Assembly (NCBI GenBank): GCA_031399165.1
Contig: JANNOO010000060.1
Span: 62,001-126,000, forward strand
DNA: 64,000 nucleotides
Direction of reading: 5' to 3'
DNA from: JAKFWI01 sp031399165
GTDB lineage: Bacteria; Pseudomonadota; Alphaproteobacteria; Caulobacterales; Aquidulcibacteraceae
Below are positions 24,633 through 32,802 of the stretch, piece after piece. The notes below the pieces were generated by a model. The model had not been told where the DNA came from. It ran no database searches and worked only from the letters and a program-made list of their open reading frames with translations. Numbering within the stretch: the stretch's first letter is position 1; each line of letters begins with the position of its first letter. The translations under genes and the position numbers were made by a program.

Positions 24633-25196
24633 TCATTGGAAACGATCGCCCCCTCCACCCAACCGAGCCCTCAACTTCTCCAGAGCCAGCCTGATGCGGG
24701 ACTTTACCGTGCCCAGTGGCAGCCCCGTACGCTCAGCGATCTCGGCGTGGGATAGGCCCTCGTAAAACGCCGCGCGTATCAACACCAGTTGTTCTTCCGG
24801 CAAATTTGGCAGCGCTGCCCTTACGGCCCGTTCGCTCTCGGCCGCTGACACGGCGTCATCGGGCGCAATCGCCGCATCCGGCTGCAGCGCCGGCTCATCG
24901 GGATCGAACGGGCGCTGCGTCCGCCGCAGAACGTCAATCCGCCGGTTGCGCGCGATGCGGAAAATCCAAGTCGAGGGCGACGCCTGGGCCGGATCGTACA
25001 GCCCCGCCTTGCGCCAGACCGTCACCATCGCGTCCTGCGCGATCTCCTCGGCCTGCCCGTCGGACGCGCCGAGGCGCATCAGGTACGATTTCACCCGCGG
25101 CGCATAGAAAGCGAACAATTCGGCAAAGGCGTCGCGGTCCTGACGCGCCGCGATGGCGCTCAGCAGTGCGGAAAAATGCGCGGCGTCGACCGGCAT
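24633..25196 (-). CDS. ECF-type RNA polymerase sigma factor
   Basis: A 187-residue ECF sigma factor with region 2 (FAFYAPRVKSYLMRLGASD, then EEIAQDAMVTVWRKAGLYDP), the STWIFRIARNRRIDVLRR segment, and region 4 (LPEEQLVLIRAAFYEGLSHAEIAERTGLPLGTVKSRIRLALEKLR). Pairing with a ChrR-like protein downstream suggests the ECF11-like group controlling oxidative stress genes. I start it at the ATG for MPVDAAHF; an upstream in-frame start at 25229 adds 11 residues. Divergent from rlmN. Confidence 0.9.
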   Translation of the reverse strand: MPVDAAHFSALLSAIAARQDRDAFAELFAFYAPRVKSYLMRLGASDGQAEEIAQDAMVTVWRKAGLYDPAQASPSTWIFRIARNRRIDVLRRTQRPFDPDEPALQPDAAIAPDDAVSAAESERAVRAALPNLPEEQLVLIRAAFYEGLSHAEIAERTGLPLGTVKSRIRLALEKLRARLGGGGDRFQ

Positions 25197-25300
25197 GAGC
25201 AGAAAACGCACCATGTTACGTGGAAGCAAACTCCTAACTAAACTAAGCTAGGGGAGCAATCTCGACAGAACCGCCCATATAGGCCAAGCACCCCGCCCCC

Positions 25301-26437
25301 ATGACCGTTCTTCTCGATCATAAGCCCGCCCTGGCCGCGGAGCCGCCCTCGCTTGCAGGGCTGTCGCGCCAGGAACTGGCCGAGCGTCTGGTCAATTCCG
25401 GCACGCCGGCGGCCAATGCCAGGATGCGCGCCGGGCAGCTCTGGCGCTGGATCTACCATTACGGCGTCACCGATTTCGCGGCGATGACTAACGTGGCCAA
25501 GGACGTCCGCGCCGGCCTCGCGGCGCGCTTCACCATCGCGCGGCCGCAGATCGTCGCCGCGCAGGTCTCCAACGACGGCACGCGCAAATGGCTGCTGCGC
25601 CTCGATACCGGCGCCGAAGTTGAGTGCGTTTATATCCCGGGCGTGGGCAAGGCCGGCGCGCTCTGCGTTTCGTCTCAGGTTGGCTGCACGCTCACCTGCA
25701 CGTTCTGCCACACAGGCACGCAAAACCTCGTCCGCAATCTCACCGCCGCCGAAATCGTCGCGCAGGTGATGGTCGCGCGCGACGAACTTGGCGAATGGCC
25801 AACCTCGACAGAGGATCGCCTGCTCACCAATATCGTGTTCATGGGCATGGGCGAGCCCTGCTATAATCTCGATAACGTCGCCGCCGCGATCGACATCATC
25901 GCCGATGGCGATGGCATATCCATCTCGCGGCGCCGCATCACCGTTAGCACCGCCGGCGTTGCGCCGCGCATTCCCGAACTCGGCGCCCGCACCGGCGCCA
26001 TGCTGGCGATCTCTCTGCACGCCACCAACAATGAGCTGCGCAACAAGCTCGTGCCGCTGAACAAGAAATATGACCTCGCTGAATTGTTCGCCGCCATCCG
26101 CGCCTATCCGGGCCTGGTCAATTCAAAGCGCGTGACGTTCGAATATGTCATGCTGAAAGGCGTCAACGATTCTCTGCCAGAAGCAAAGGCGCTGGTGAAA
26201 CTGCTCGCCGGCATTCCGGCGAAGATCAATCTTATCCCGTTCAATCCGTGGCCCGGCGCGCCCTATGAATGCTCAGACTGGGCGACGATCGAGGAATTCG
26301 CCGCCGTTCTGAACAAGGCCGGCTATTCCTCCCCCATCCGCACCCCGCGCGGCAGAGATATCCTTGCGGCTTGCGGCCAACTGCGCAGCGAAAGCAAGAA
26401 GCTGCGCGCAAGTGAGCGGGCGAAGGCCGAGGCTTAG
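25301..26437 (+). CDS. rlmN: Dual-specificity RNA methyltransferase RlmN
   Basis: RlmN is a radical-SAM enzyme that methylates C2 of A2503 in 23S rRNA and of A37 in some tRNAs. The 378-residue protein has the cluster-binding Cys129-x3-Cys133-x2-Cys136 in GCTLTCTFCHTGTQNLVRN, the GMGEP motif, STAGVAPRI, LAISLHA and a C-terminal Cys in LAACGQLRSE. Its length is typical. It is divergent from the ECF sigma factor gene. Confidence 0.97.
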   Translation: MTVLLDHKPALAAEPPSLAGLSRQELAERLVNSGTPAANARMRAGQLWRWIYHYGVTDFAAMTNVAKDVRAGLAARFTIARPQIVAAQVSNDGTRKWLLRLDTGAEVECVYIPGVGKAGALCVSSQVGCTLTCTFCHTGTQNLVRNLTAAEIVAQVMVARDELGEWPTSTEDRLLTNIVFMGMGEPCYNLDNVAAAIDIIADGDGISISRRRITVSTAGVAPRIPELGARTGAMLAISLHATNNELRNKLVPLNKKYDLAELFAAIRAYPGLVNSKRVTFEYVMLKGVNDSLPEAKALVKLLAGIPAKINLIPFNPWPGAPYECSDWATIEEFAAVLNKAGYSSPIRTPRGRDILAACGQLRSESKKLRASERAKAEA

Positions 26438-26530
26438 GCATAGCCACAGCAGCGCGCTTATGCGCCCTTGCGCATCGCGCAGTGAGGGAGACAATCCCTT
26501 CGCCCGCGGGCGCCTTGGCATGAGCATTCG

Positions 26531-28342
26531 TTGAGCATTGATCCCCTCCGCGTGCTGAACGCACCACGGCGCGCGCTGGGCCCGGCGATCAGCCGCGTCG
26601 GCCAAGGCGCGATGCTGGCGCCGGCATTCATCCGCCGCCTCGTGCGGACGCGCGAATGGGCGCTGACCATTTGCGGCGCGCTGGCGGGCGTGGTCGCCGC
26701 CGCGCTGGTGGCGTTCATGAATTTCATTGCGGACATGGCGCACCGCGCCTTGTTCGCGCTCGACGCCGGCGATCAGCTCTCCGGCGTCACCCTGCTCGAT
26801 CAGCCGATCTCCGTGTTCTGGCCGATGGTCGGCGGCATCGTGCTCTGCGGCATGATGTGGGTGTGGCAACGCGTCGGCCGCGGCGACGTGGTCGATCCGA
26901 TCGAGGCCAACGCGCTGCATGGCGGGCGCATGTCGTTCCGCGACAGCGCGATCCTGGCGCTGCAAACCTTGGTGTCGAACGGCTTCGGCGCTTCCGTGGG
27001 CCTTGAGGCGGGTTACACGCAGATCGCCGCCGGCACAGCTTCGCGCGCCGGCATGTGGATGAAGCTGCGGCGCGAGGATTTGCGCATCATCGTCGGCTGC
27101 GGCGCGGCGGGCGGGATCGCGGCGGCGTTCAACGGCCCGTTCACCGGCGCGTTCTACGCGTTCGAACTGGTGCTCGCCACCTACGCGATCGGCTACGTCG
27201 CGCCAGTGATGGCCGCTTCGATTGCCGCCACTTTGGCGATGCGCGCGTTTGGCGGCGCGCCCTTTTCGCTACAGATCGAAACCACGCACAATGTCACCGC
27301 CTGGGATTTCCCGTGGTTCATCATTCTCGGCGTGTTCTGCGCTGTCATAGGCATCGGCTGGATGCGGGCCGTGCCGCTGATCGAGCGCGGCTTTGCGCGG
27401 GTGAGCGTCCCGCGCCTGGCCCGCCCCATTGTTGGCGGCGCGATGGTCGGCGTGATCGGAGCGATCAACATCCAGACCTTGTCCGGCGGCCATGGCGCGA
27501 TCTCGACCGTGTTGTTCTCGCACATGGCGCTGACGGCCGTGCTCGCTTTCGCCGCGCTGAAATTGCTCGCTTCGGCCATATCGCTCGGCGCCGGCTTTCG
27601 TGGCGGCTTGTTCTTTTCCTCGCTGCTGGTCGGCGCGCTGGTTGGCCGCGCGCTGGCGCTGACGGTTGATCATTTCGCGCCGGAGATCATGCCGGACACG
27701 ACCGCGTTCACGCTCGTCGGCATGGGCGCGCTTGCGGCCGCCGTCATCGGCGCGCCGCTCACCATGAGCTTCCTCGTGCTCGAAACCACGTCCGACTACG
27801 CGCTCACCGGCGCCGTGCTCGCCGCTTCGGTGACGGCAAACATGATCGTGCGCGAGAGCTTCGGTTATTCGTTCTCCACCTGGCGCTTCCACCTGCGCGG
27901 CGAAACCATCCGCAGCGCCCGCGATGTCGGCTGGGCGCGGGAGATGACGGTCGAGCGCCTGATGCGCCGCGACCCCGCCACCGCCCCACACGTTCTTAAG
28001 ATCGGTGAGTTCCAGCAGAAATTCCCGCTGGGGTCACGCCAGCGCGTCGCGCTGGTCGATCAGGAAGGCCGGTTCTACGGCATCGTCGTGGTCGCTGAGG
28101 CGCACGCCGAAGGCTTCGATGACGCAATGCCCGTGGTCGATATCGCCCACGATACCGATCAGGCGCTGCTCTCTTCCATGTCGGTCAAGGAAGCCATGGC
28201 GGTGTTTGACGAAACCGAGAGCGACACCCTCGCCGTGCTCAACGACCTGGAGCACCGTAAATTGCTGGGCACGCTCAAGGAAAGTTACGCCACCCGCCGC
28301 TACGCCGAGGAAATGGAAAAGGCGCACGGGACTCGCCTGTGA
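26531..28342 (+). CDS. ClC-type chloride channel/transporter with C-terminal CBS pair
   Basis: The 603-residue protein has about ten to twelve membrane helices (residues 40-470) and a cytoplasmic C-terminus with two CBS-like units (about 475-600). Homology to ClC proteins is seen in NGFGASVGLEAGYTQ, which replaces GREGP but keeps the gating Glu, in GIAAAFNGPFTGAFYAFE, and in GAGFRGGLFFSSLLVGA, equivalent to the GxFxP loop. A GSGIP loop with its central Ser is not evident. Ion specificity is therefore uncertain. The TTG start at 26531 lacks a strong ribosome-binding site; an ATG at 26612 is possible. Confidence 0.8.
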   Translation: MSIDPLRVLNAPRRALGPAISRVGQGAMLAPAFIRRLVRTREWALTICGALAGVVAAALVAFMNFIADMAHRALFALDAGDQLSGVTLLDQPISVFWPMVGGIVLCGMMWVWQRVGRGDVVDPIEANALHGGRMSFRDSAILALQTLVSNGFGASVGLEAGYTQIAAGTASRAGMWMKLRREDLRIIVGCGAAGGIAAAFNGPFTGAFYAFELVLATYAIGYVAPVMAASIAATLAMRAFGGAPFSLQIETTHNVTAWDFPWFIILGVFCAVIGIGWMRAVPLIERGFARVSVPRLARPIVGGAMVGVIGAINIQTLSGGHGAISTVLFSHMALTAVLAFAALKLLASAISLGAGFRGGLFFSSLLVGALVGRALALTVDHFAPEIMPDTTAFTLVGMGALAAAVIGAPLTMSFLVLETTSDYALTGAVLAASVTANMIVRESFGYSFSTWRFHLRGETIRSARDVGWAREMTVERLMRRDPATAPHVLKIGEFQQKFPLGSRQRVALVDQEGRFYGIVVVAEAHAEGFDDAMPVVDIAHDTDQALLSSMSVKEAMAVFDETESDTLAVLNDLEHRKLLGTLKESYATRRYAEEMEKAHGTRL

Positions 28343-28387
28343 GCGGTTCGCGGGAACACAAGCCGAATCGCACTAAGCACCGGCTCC

Positions 28388-28798
28388 ATGTCTCCTGTCG
28401 CTCAGGCGCTCTCTCTGGCCCTCGCCTCGCTGACCATCGGCTGGACGGCGTGCCTTTGCTTTTTCGTCGCGCCGCTGGCGTTCCGCACGCTGAAGGGCCG
28501 CGGCGAAACCTTCGTCCGCCGTTTGATCCGCGAAGGGCACGGTTTTCTCGGCCTGTTCGCGCTCATCGCCGCCGGTCTTGGCTTGATGGGCGGGTCCATC
28601 GCCGGCGCCGCCGTCATGGCCACAGCGGGCGTATTCTTCTTTCTCGCGCAATGGGTGCTGGCCCCGCAAAACCAGAGCGCGCCGGTGCCCGGCGTCCGCA
28701 CCAACCGCAAACAAAGCCGCGTCACCGCCTCGCTGCTGACGGCGTTCATCATGCCGGTCGTGCTCGTCGGCATGTTCATGATCGGCGTGAAAGTCTAA
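28388..28798 (+). CDS. Four-helix membrane protein (DUF4149/TMEM205-like)
   Basis: This 136-residue protein has four hydrophobic segments (about 5-33, 52-68, 70-92 and 112-133). The first two are linked by the FVAPLAFRTLKGRG and REGHGFLGLFALIAAG stretches typical of DUF4149/TMEM205-like proteins. Function is unknown. It lies 45 bases downstream of the ClC-type gene on the same strand, so the two may share a transcript. An overlapping longer frame here belongs to the following EAL gene and is not translated in this part. Confidence 0.65.
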   Translation: MSPVAQALSLALASLTIGWTACLCFFVAPLAFRTLKGRGETFVRRLIREGHGFLGLFALIAAGLGLMGGSIAGAAVMATAGVFFFLAQWVLAPQNQSAPVPGVRTNRKQSRVTASLLTAFIMPVVLVGMFMIGVKV

Positions 28799-28929
28799 CG
28801 GGCGCAGCGGCCCGGAGCCCAAAATCCGCGGCCAAACGCCAACCAAGGCGTGCAGCCAGGCAAGAATACACGCAGAACAAGCGCGCAGCGCCACACCTAA
28901 ATTTAAGCTGTCTCTGTCATAAAAGACCG

Positions 28930-30189
28930 ATGGATCCGACTTCGGCGCACGCCAATCTTTTCGACACCCTGTTGCCCGCAGCGCCTGACGGGTCAGCCGA
29001 TCAATCGATCGTCAAACGCTCGCTTGCCGCCATCCGTTCGCACCTCGGTATGGAGGTGGCGTATGTTTCCGAATTCGTCGGCAATGACTCGGTGTTTCGC
29101 GAAGTCGATGCACCCGGCCTGGAAGACCTCATCAAGGCCGGCGATTCACGCTCGCTCGACGATGTATATTGCAGCCACATCCTTGCCGGCCGTCTGCCCG
29201 AGCTGATGCCGGACACCGCCGCCGAACCGCTCGCCGCTTCCTTGCCCATCACGCAAGCCGCGCATATCGGCAAACATATGAGCGTGCCGATCCGCCTGCC
29301 GGACGGCAGCCCGTACGGCATGTTCTGCTGCCTTGGCTTTCAGGCCGATCATTCTTTGCAACAACGCGATTTGCAGATGATGCGCGCCTTCGCCGATCTC
29401 GCCGCATTTGAAATTAACCGCGACCGCGCGGCGGCCGAAGCCGAAAAAGAAAAGCGCGCGCGCATCCGTGGCGCGATCGAGGAAAATCAGATATCCATCG
29501 CCTATCAGCCGATCTGGGATGTCGAGACGAAACAACCGATAGGGCTTGAATGCCTCGCGCGCTTTTCCGCCGCGCCTTCGCGCTCGCCGGACCGCTGGTT
29601 TGCCGAAGCCGCCGAAACCGGCATGGGCGTGACGCTGGAACTGGCCGCGATCAGCATGGCGCTGACGGCGCTCGAAAAGCTGCCTGCCCATGTCTATCTG
29701 GCGGTGAATGCATCGCCGGAAACGATCCTGAGCGAAAATTTCGCCGCCGTACTAGAAGGCTGGCCGCCCGAACGCATTGTGCTGGAAGTTACCGAGCATG
29801 CCGGCGTCGGCGATTATTGCCAGCTCAAGCAAGCGCTGCGTCCGATCCGCGAACGCGGCGTGCGCCTCGCGATCGACGATGCCGGCGCAGGTTATTCCAG
29901 CCTGCGCCACATCCTCGATCTGCAGCCAGACCTAATCAAGCTCGACATGAGCCTCACGCGCAATATCTGCATCGATCCGGCGCGTAGAGCGCTCGCCGCC
30001 GCGATGATCTCTTTCGCCGGCGAGACCAACAGCAAGATCATCGCCGAAGGTGTGGAAACATCCGCCGAATTCGCAACCCTGCGCACACTCGGCGTAGAAA
30101 AAGCGCAAGGCTATTTCCTCGCGCGCCCGATGCCGCTGGCGGATGCGGTGGCGCTGTTCGCGACGGCCGCGAAGGTCCGCGCAGCCTAG
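28930..30189 (+). CDS. GAF-EAL cyclic-di-GMP phosphodiesterase
   Basis: The 419-residue cytoplasmic protein has an N-terminal GAF-like sensor domain (about 25-165) and a C-terminal EAL domain (about 180-415). Catalytic positions expected in active phosphodiesterases are all present: Glu207 in ECLARF, Asn260 in VNAS, Glu286/Glu289 in LEVTEH, Asp316-Asp317 in AIDDAG, Lys337 in IKLDMS, Glu373 in AEGVET and Gln393 in AQGYF. It is therefore probably active in degrading c-di-GMP under control of a GAF ligand. The ATG at 28930 begins the recognisable protein. Confidence 0.9.
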   Translation: MDPTSAHANLFDTLLPAAPDGSADQSIVKRSLAAIRSHLGMEVAYVSEFVGNDSVFREVDAPGLEDLIKAGDSRSLDDVYCSHILAGRLPELMPDTAAEPLAASLPITQAAHIGKHMSVPIRLPDGSPYGMFCCLGFQADHSLQQRDLQMMRAFADLAAFEINRDRAAAEAEKEKRARIRGAIEENQISIAYQPIWDVETKQPIGLECLARFSAAPSRSPDRWFAEAAETGMGVTLELAAISMALTALEKLPAHVYLAVNASPETILSENFAAVLEGWPPERIVLEVTEHAGVGDYCQLKQALRPIRERGVRLAIDDAGAGYSSLRHILDLQPDLIKLDMSLTRNICIDPARRALAAAMISFAGETNSKIIAEGVETSAEFATLRTLGVEKAQGYFLARPMPLADAVALFATAAKVRAA

Positions 30190-30240
30190 GATAGCGCCAA
30201 GTAATCCAAGGGGGCGCCGCGCGGGCTTACACTCGCGGCG

Positions 30241-31266
30241 ATGACACAGCCCGTACGCCACTCCGAATTCGAGGAAGCGTTCGCGCAGCACTATCGCTCC
30301 CTTCTCGACCTGGCCGTCGAGATCAAAGCGCTCAAGTTTTATCTTGCGCTACGTCGCGCCGCCGGCGAAGCGAAAGCAAATTTCAATCCAAACCAACCGC
30401 GCGTTCCGCGGGGCAGCGCCGATGGCGGGCAATGGACGCGCACGGGCTGCGGCGCGAGCCCTGCGCCGCAGGTGCGTCTCGTTCAGGTGCGCCTGCCATC
30501 GTCTGTCGCCGCACCAGTGTGGCAAGGGCTCTACGCCACCGCGCAAGGCCTGCGCGCTGCACAATCGCGCGTCGAAGCGCTAGCTGAAGAACACTTCCCC
30601 GGCGGACTGCAAGCACTCGCGCTACTGCCAGACGCGACAACCGAGTTCGTGTTTTCCCTCGGTGGCGAGCCTGGTCGCCGCGCCTATGCCGACTGGATCT
30701 ATCAAAGCGGTAAGGTCAGTGCGCTAGGCGCGCAAATTCTGCGAGAAAATCTAGATCGCGAAATAGCTCGCGGCACGATTACGCGGCAGCAAGCCGAGGA
30801 CGTCACCGTCGTCGCGATGGCCGCGGCGGCGGGTGCTGGAGGAAAACGACGCAGCGCTCTTAAACCGGGTAAGCGCCCAACTTGGCAAGAATCCGAAACC
30901 AATCATGCAACGAAAAAGGTCGCGACTCGAAAACAAGTTAGTTTCAAAGAAGGTCAGGAGGTCCGCTTTGGGACCAAAGGAAGCGTAAGGCCAGATGCTT
31001 GCGATGACGTTTCCTGCACGTTCGAAATCAAGAACTACAACCTTGCAAATAACAGCCGCGGCTTAGTTAGCAACGCTGCACGTCAAGCAATTCAGCGTTC
31101 AGAGCATATTCCCAAGCATCTTGAGCAACGCATCGTAATTGATGTGACAGGCCAGAAGGTAACTCGAAAGGAGCTTAATCTCATTGCTGACAAAATCGTC
31201 AACCGAAGCAATGGCGTTCTTAAGCGGCGCCAGGTATCATTCGAAGGGTTCGGAGGTTCCCGATGA
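30241..31266 (+). CDS. Putative polymorphic toxin with PD-(D/E)XK nuclease C-terminus
   Basis: The 341-residue protein has three parts: an N-terminal helical region with the linker NPNQPRVPRGSADGGQWT (49-66), which recurs in alphaproteobacterial toxin-like proteins; a variable middle region; and a C-terminal domain (about 225-341) with a textbook PD-(D/E)XK arrangement, Pro251-Asp252 followed by Glu262-Ile263-Lys264, then RQAIQRSEHIPKHLEQ and VIDVTGQKVTRKEL. This fold is common in restriction enzymes and in polymorphic toxins that cut nucleic acids. No signal peptide or secretion module is visible. The C-terminal third is clearly less GC-rich than flanking housekeeping genes. Two overlapping downstream genes look like immunity genes. 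Confidence 0.65.
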   Translation: MTQPVRHSEFEEAFAQHYRSLLDLAVEIKALKFYLALRRAAGEAKANFNPNQPRVPRGSADGGQWTRTGCGASPAPQVRLVQVRLPSSVAAPVWQGLYATAQGLRAAQSRVEALAEEHFPGGLQALALLPDATTEFVFSLGGEPGRRAYADWIYQSGKVSALGAQILRENLDREIARGTITRQQAEDVTVVAMAAAAGAGGKRRSALKPGKRPTWQESETNHATKKVATRKQVSFKEGQEVRFGTKGSVRPDACDDVSCTFEIKNYNLANNSRGLVSNAARQAIQRSEHIPKHLEQRIVIDVTGQKVTRKELNLIADKIVNRSNGVLKRRQVSFEGFGGSR

Positions 31267-31793
31267 CGGTCGGCTTCTTCGGCGCGGGCTACGTAATCGC
31301 GCTGAGCACGCGCGAGGAAATGCAGAGCTTTTTTGAGCTTATCAAACGTCATGTCGTTTCTGAATGGCCGCAAGAAAACTGGTCATTGATCACTGATCGG
31401 CTGTATCGGCGCTACGTTCATCTCGAAGACAGTGATGACGCCCGAGCGCTCATGCGTATCGCAGCAGAACGATTCGCCACGCTGCCCTTTGACTATGAAG
31501 ACCCAGCGCTTGCTGACATCAGCCGCGAGAATAGTCTAATCGACTGGGATGCCGGCACATTGCACGAAGCTTATAATGATTATTTCGATGCGTTCGAAGA
31601 CGTGGCGAGCGGGATCGATCTTAGCGATTTTTGGGATGGCATTCAGCCTGTCCGAATTCTGATCGCGGATAAGCCTATTGTGTATTCTGAGATGGATCGC
31701 CCTCTCCACATTTACGACGACATGGACGGTCCGCCGCTCTGGCTCGTCCCATTGAGCGAGCGTGACGATGAGGCAGAAGAAGGCGAGTCGTGA
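31263..31793 (+). CDS. Candidate immunity protein 1
   Basis: An acidic 176-residue protein with no signal peptide or membrane segment. It starts inside the toxin stop (ATGA), so it is translationally coupled, as is usual for immunity genes. Its AT-richer composition matches the toxin's C-terminal domain. I recognise no family with confidence. The high Asp/Glu content would suit binding to a basic nuclease domain (inference). Confidence 0.55.
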   Translation: MTVGFFGAGYVIALSTREEMQSFFELIKRHVVSEWPQENWSLITDRLYRRYVHLEDSDDARALMRIAAERFATLPFDYEDPALADISRENSLIDWDAGTLHEAYNDYFDAFEDVASGIDLSDFWDGIQPVRILIADKPIVYSEMDRPLHIYDDMDGPPLWLVPLSERDDEAEEGES

Positions 31794-32248
31794 GTCGAAA
31801 CTTCTTCTTCATTAAGCCCGAAGTTCCAGGCGGCTGGGCGGGCGATAAGTCCGAAGCGGATGTTTCAGTGCATCCGCCCATTATTCATCGGCTAGACTTC
31901 GAATTCGACGATTGGATGGGCAGCGCGCTGATCACCAGCTTCCCTGTCTTCGCGGTGACAGCTGCAGGGCGCGCAGCGATCGTTCTGGCGAAGCTAAATG
32001 GCGCGACTTTTGACGACATGATGGTTTCGAAGTCGGGCTTGTTCGAGGATCTAAACCCCGACGGCATGGATCTGCCCCCCTTCTACTGGCTGAAAGTTCA
32101 CGGCGTGCCGGGCGAGGACGATTTCGGGATTGCGTTCGATCACCGTCTGGTTATCTCCGAGCGCGCGTTGGCTGCACTGGAATCAGTCGGCATTCCGGAT
32201 GCCATCATCACAGGCTATCCTGGCGAACCTGCGAATGACGAAGATTGA
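31790..32248 (+). CDS. Candidate immunity protein 2 (Imm11/DUF1629-like)
   Basis: A 152-residue acidic protein starting with GTG at 31790, overlapping the previous stop (GTGA), with AAGAAGG upstream. The C-terminal region VISERALAALESVGIPDAIITGY resembles the closing helix and strand of DUF1629/Imm11-like immunity proteins that accompany polymorphic toxins; this is recall, not a search. It is the last gene of the cassette and ends 46 bases before the 3' end of the opposite-strand tRNA-Ala gene. Confidence 0.55.
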   Translation: MSRNFFFIKPEVPGGWAGDKSEADVSVHPPIIHRLDFEFDDWMGSALITSFPVFAVTAAGRAAIVLAKLNGATFDDMMVSKSGLFEDLNPDGMDLPPFYWLKVHGVPGEDDFGIAFDHRLVISERALAALESVGIPDAIITGYPGEPANDED

Positions 32249-32294
32249 GACCCGCCAGACTAGCTTGCCCAGCCCAAGCGCGTAGCGCGAAGGC

Positions 32295-32370
<76 letters not shown>

Positions 32371-32400
32371 TTGGACCCATAAAGTCCAGTTAAGGGCGGG

Positions 32401-32429
32401 GGTATGGCTCCTGACTCGGGCAGCGTCAA
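32401..32429 (-). promoter_or_regulatory. Likely tRNA-Ala promoter
   Basis: On the minus strand TTGACG (32429-32424) is followed after 17 bases by CATACC (32406-32401), about 30 bases upstream of the tRNA 5' end. The -35 is good and the -10 weak. Confidence 0.45.
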
Positions 32430-32526
32430 GGCGAGGCCCAAGCCCCTGCGTCCCCGCCGCGCCTTGGCAAGCCCTGCCGACACAGTTTAGAGCCCGTCTA
32501 CCCTTTTCGCCGCCCCAGGAGCGCCC

Positions 32527-32802
32527 ATGGAAGCCGTCCTCTGGCTCGTTCACGCGATCATCGACCTCATCGTGTTGGTCCTGATCGTCAATGCGGTGCT
32601 GTCCTGGCTGATCGCGTTCGACGTTCTCAACCGGCAAAACCGGCTGGTCGATACCATCTGGGATTTCACCAATAGGCTGACCGAGCCGCTGCTGAAGCCG
32701 ATCCGCAAGGTTGTGCCGCTGATCGGCGGCGTCGATCTTTCGCCGATGGTGCTGATCCTGGGCCTTCTGTTCCTTGACCGGCTGATCCCGAACTACATCT
32801 GA
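32527..32802 (+). CDS. YggT family membrane protein
   Basis: The 91-residue protein has the YggT repeat layout: helix 1 (VLIVNAVLSWLIAF), the conserved TEPLLKPIRKVVPLIGGVDLSPMVLILGLLFLDRLI segment and a second helix. Family members are implicated in osmotic tolerance, division or cofactor transport in different bacteria; no role can be fixed here. Its TGA overlaps the folD ATG. Confidence 0.88.
   Translation: MEAVLWLVHAIIDLIVLVLIVNAVLSWLIAFDVLNRQNRLVDTIWDFTNRLTEPLLKPIRKVVPLIGGVDLSPMVLILGLLFLDRLIPNYI

Noticed and set aside
28339..28929. N-terminal 197-codon extension of the GAF-EAL gene
   Set aside because: It is read out of frame across the four-helix membrane gene and a spacer; the recognisable protein begins at 28930.
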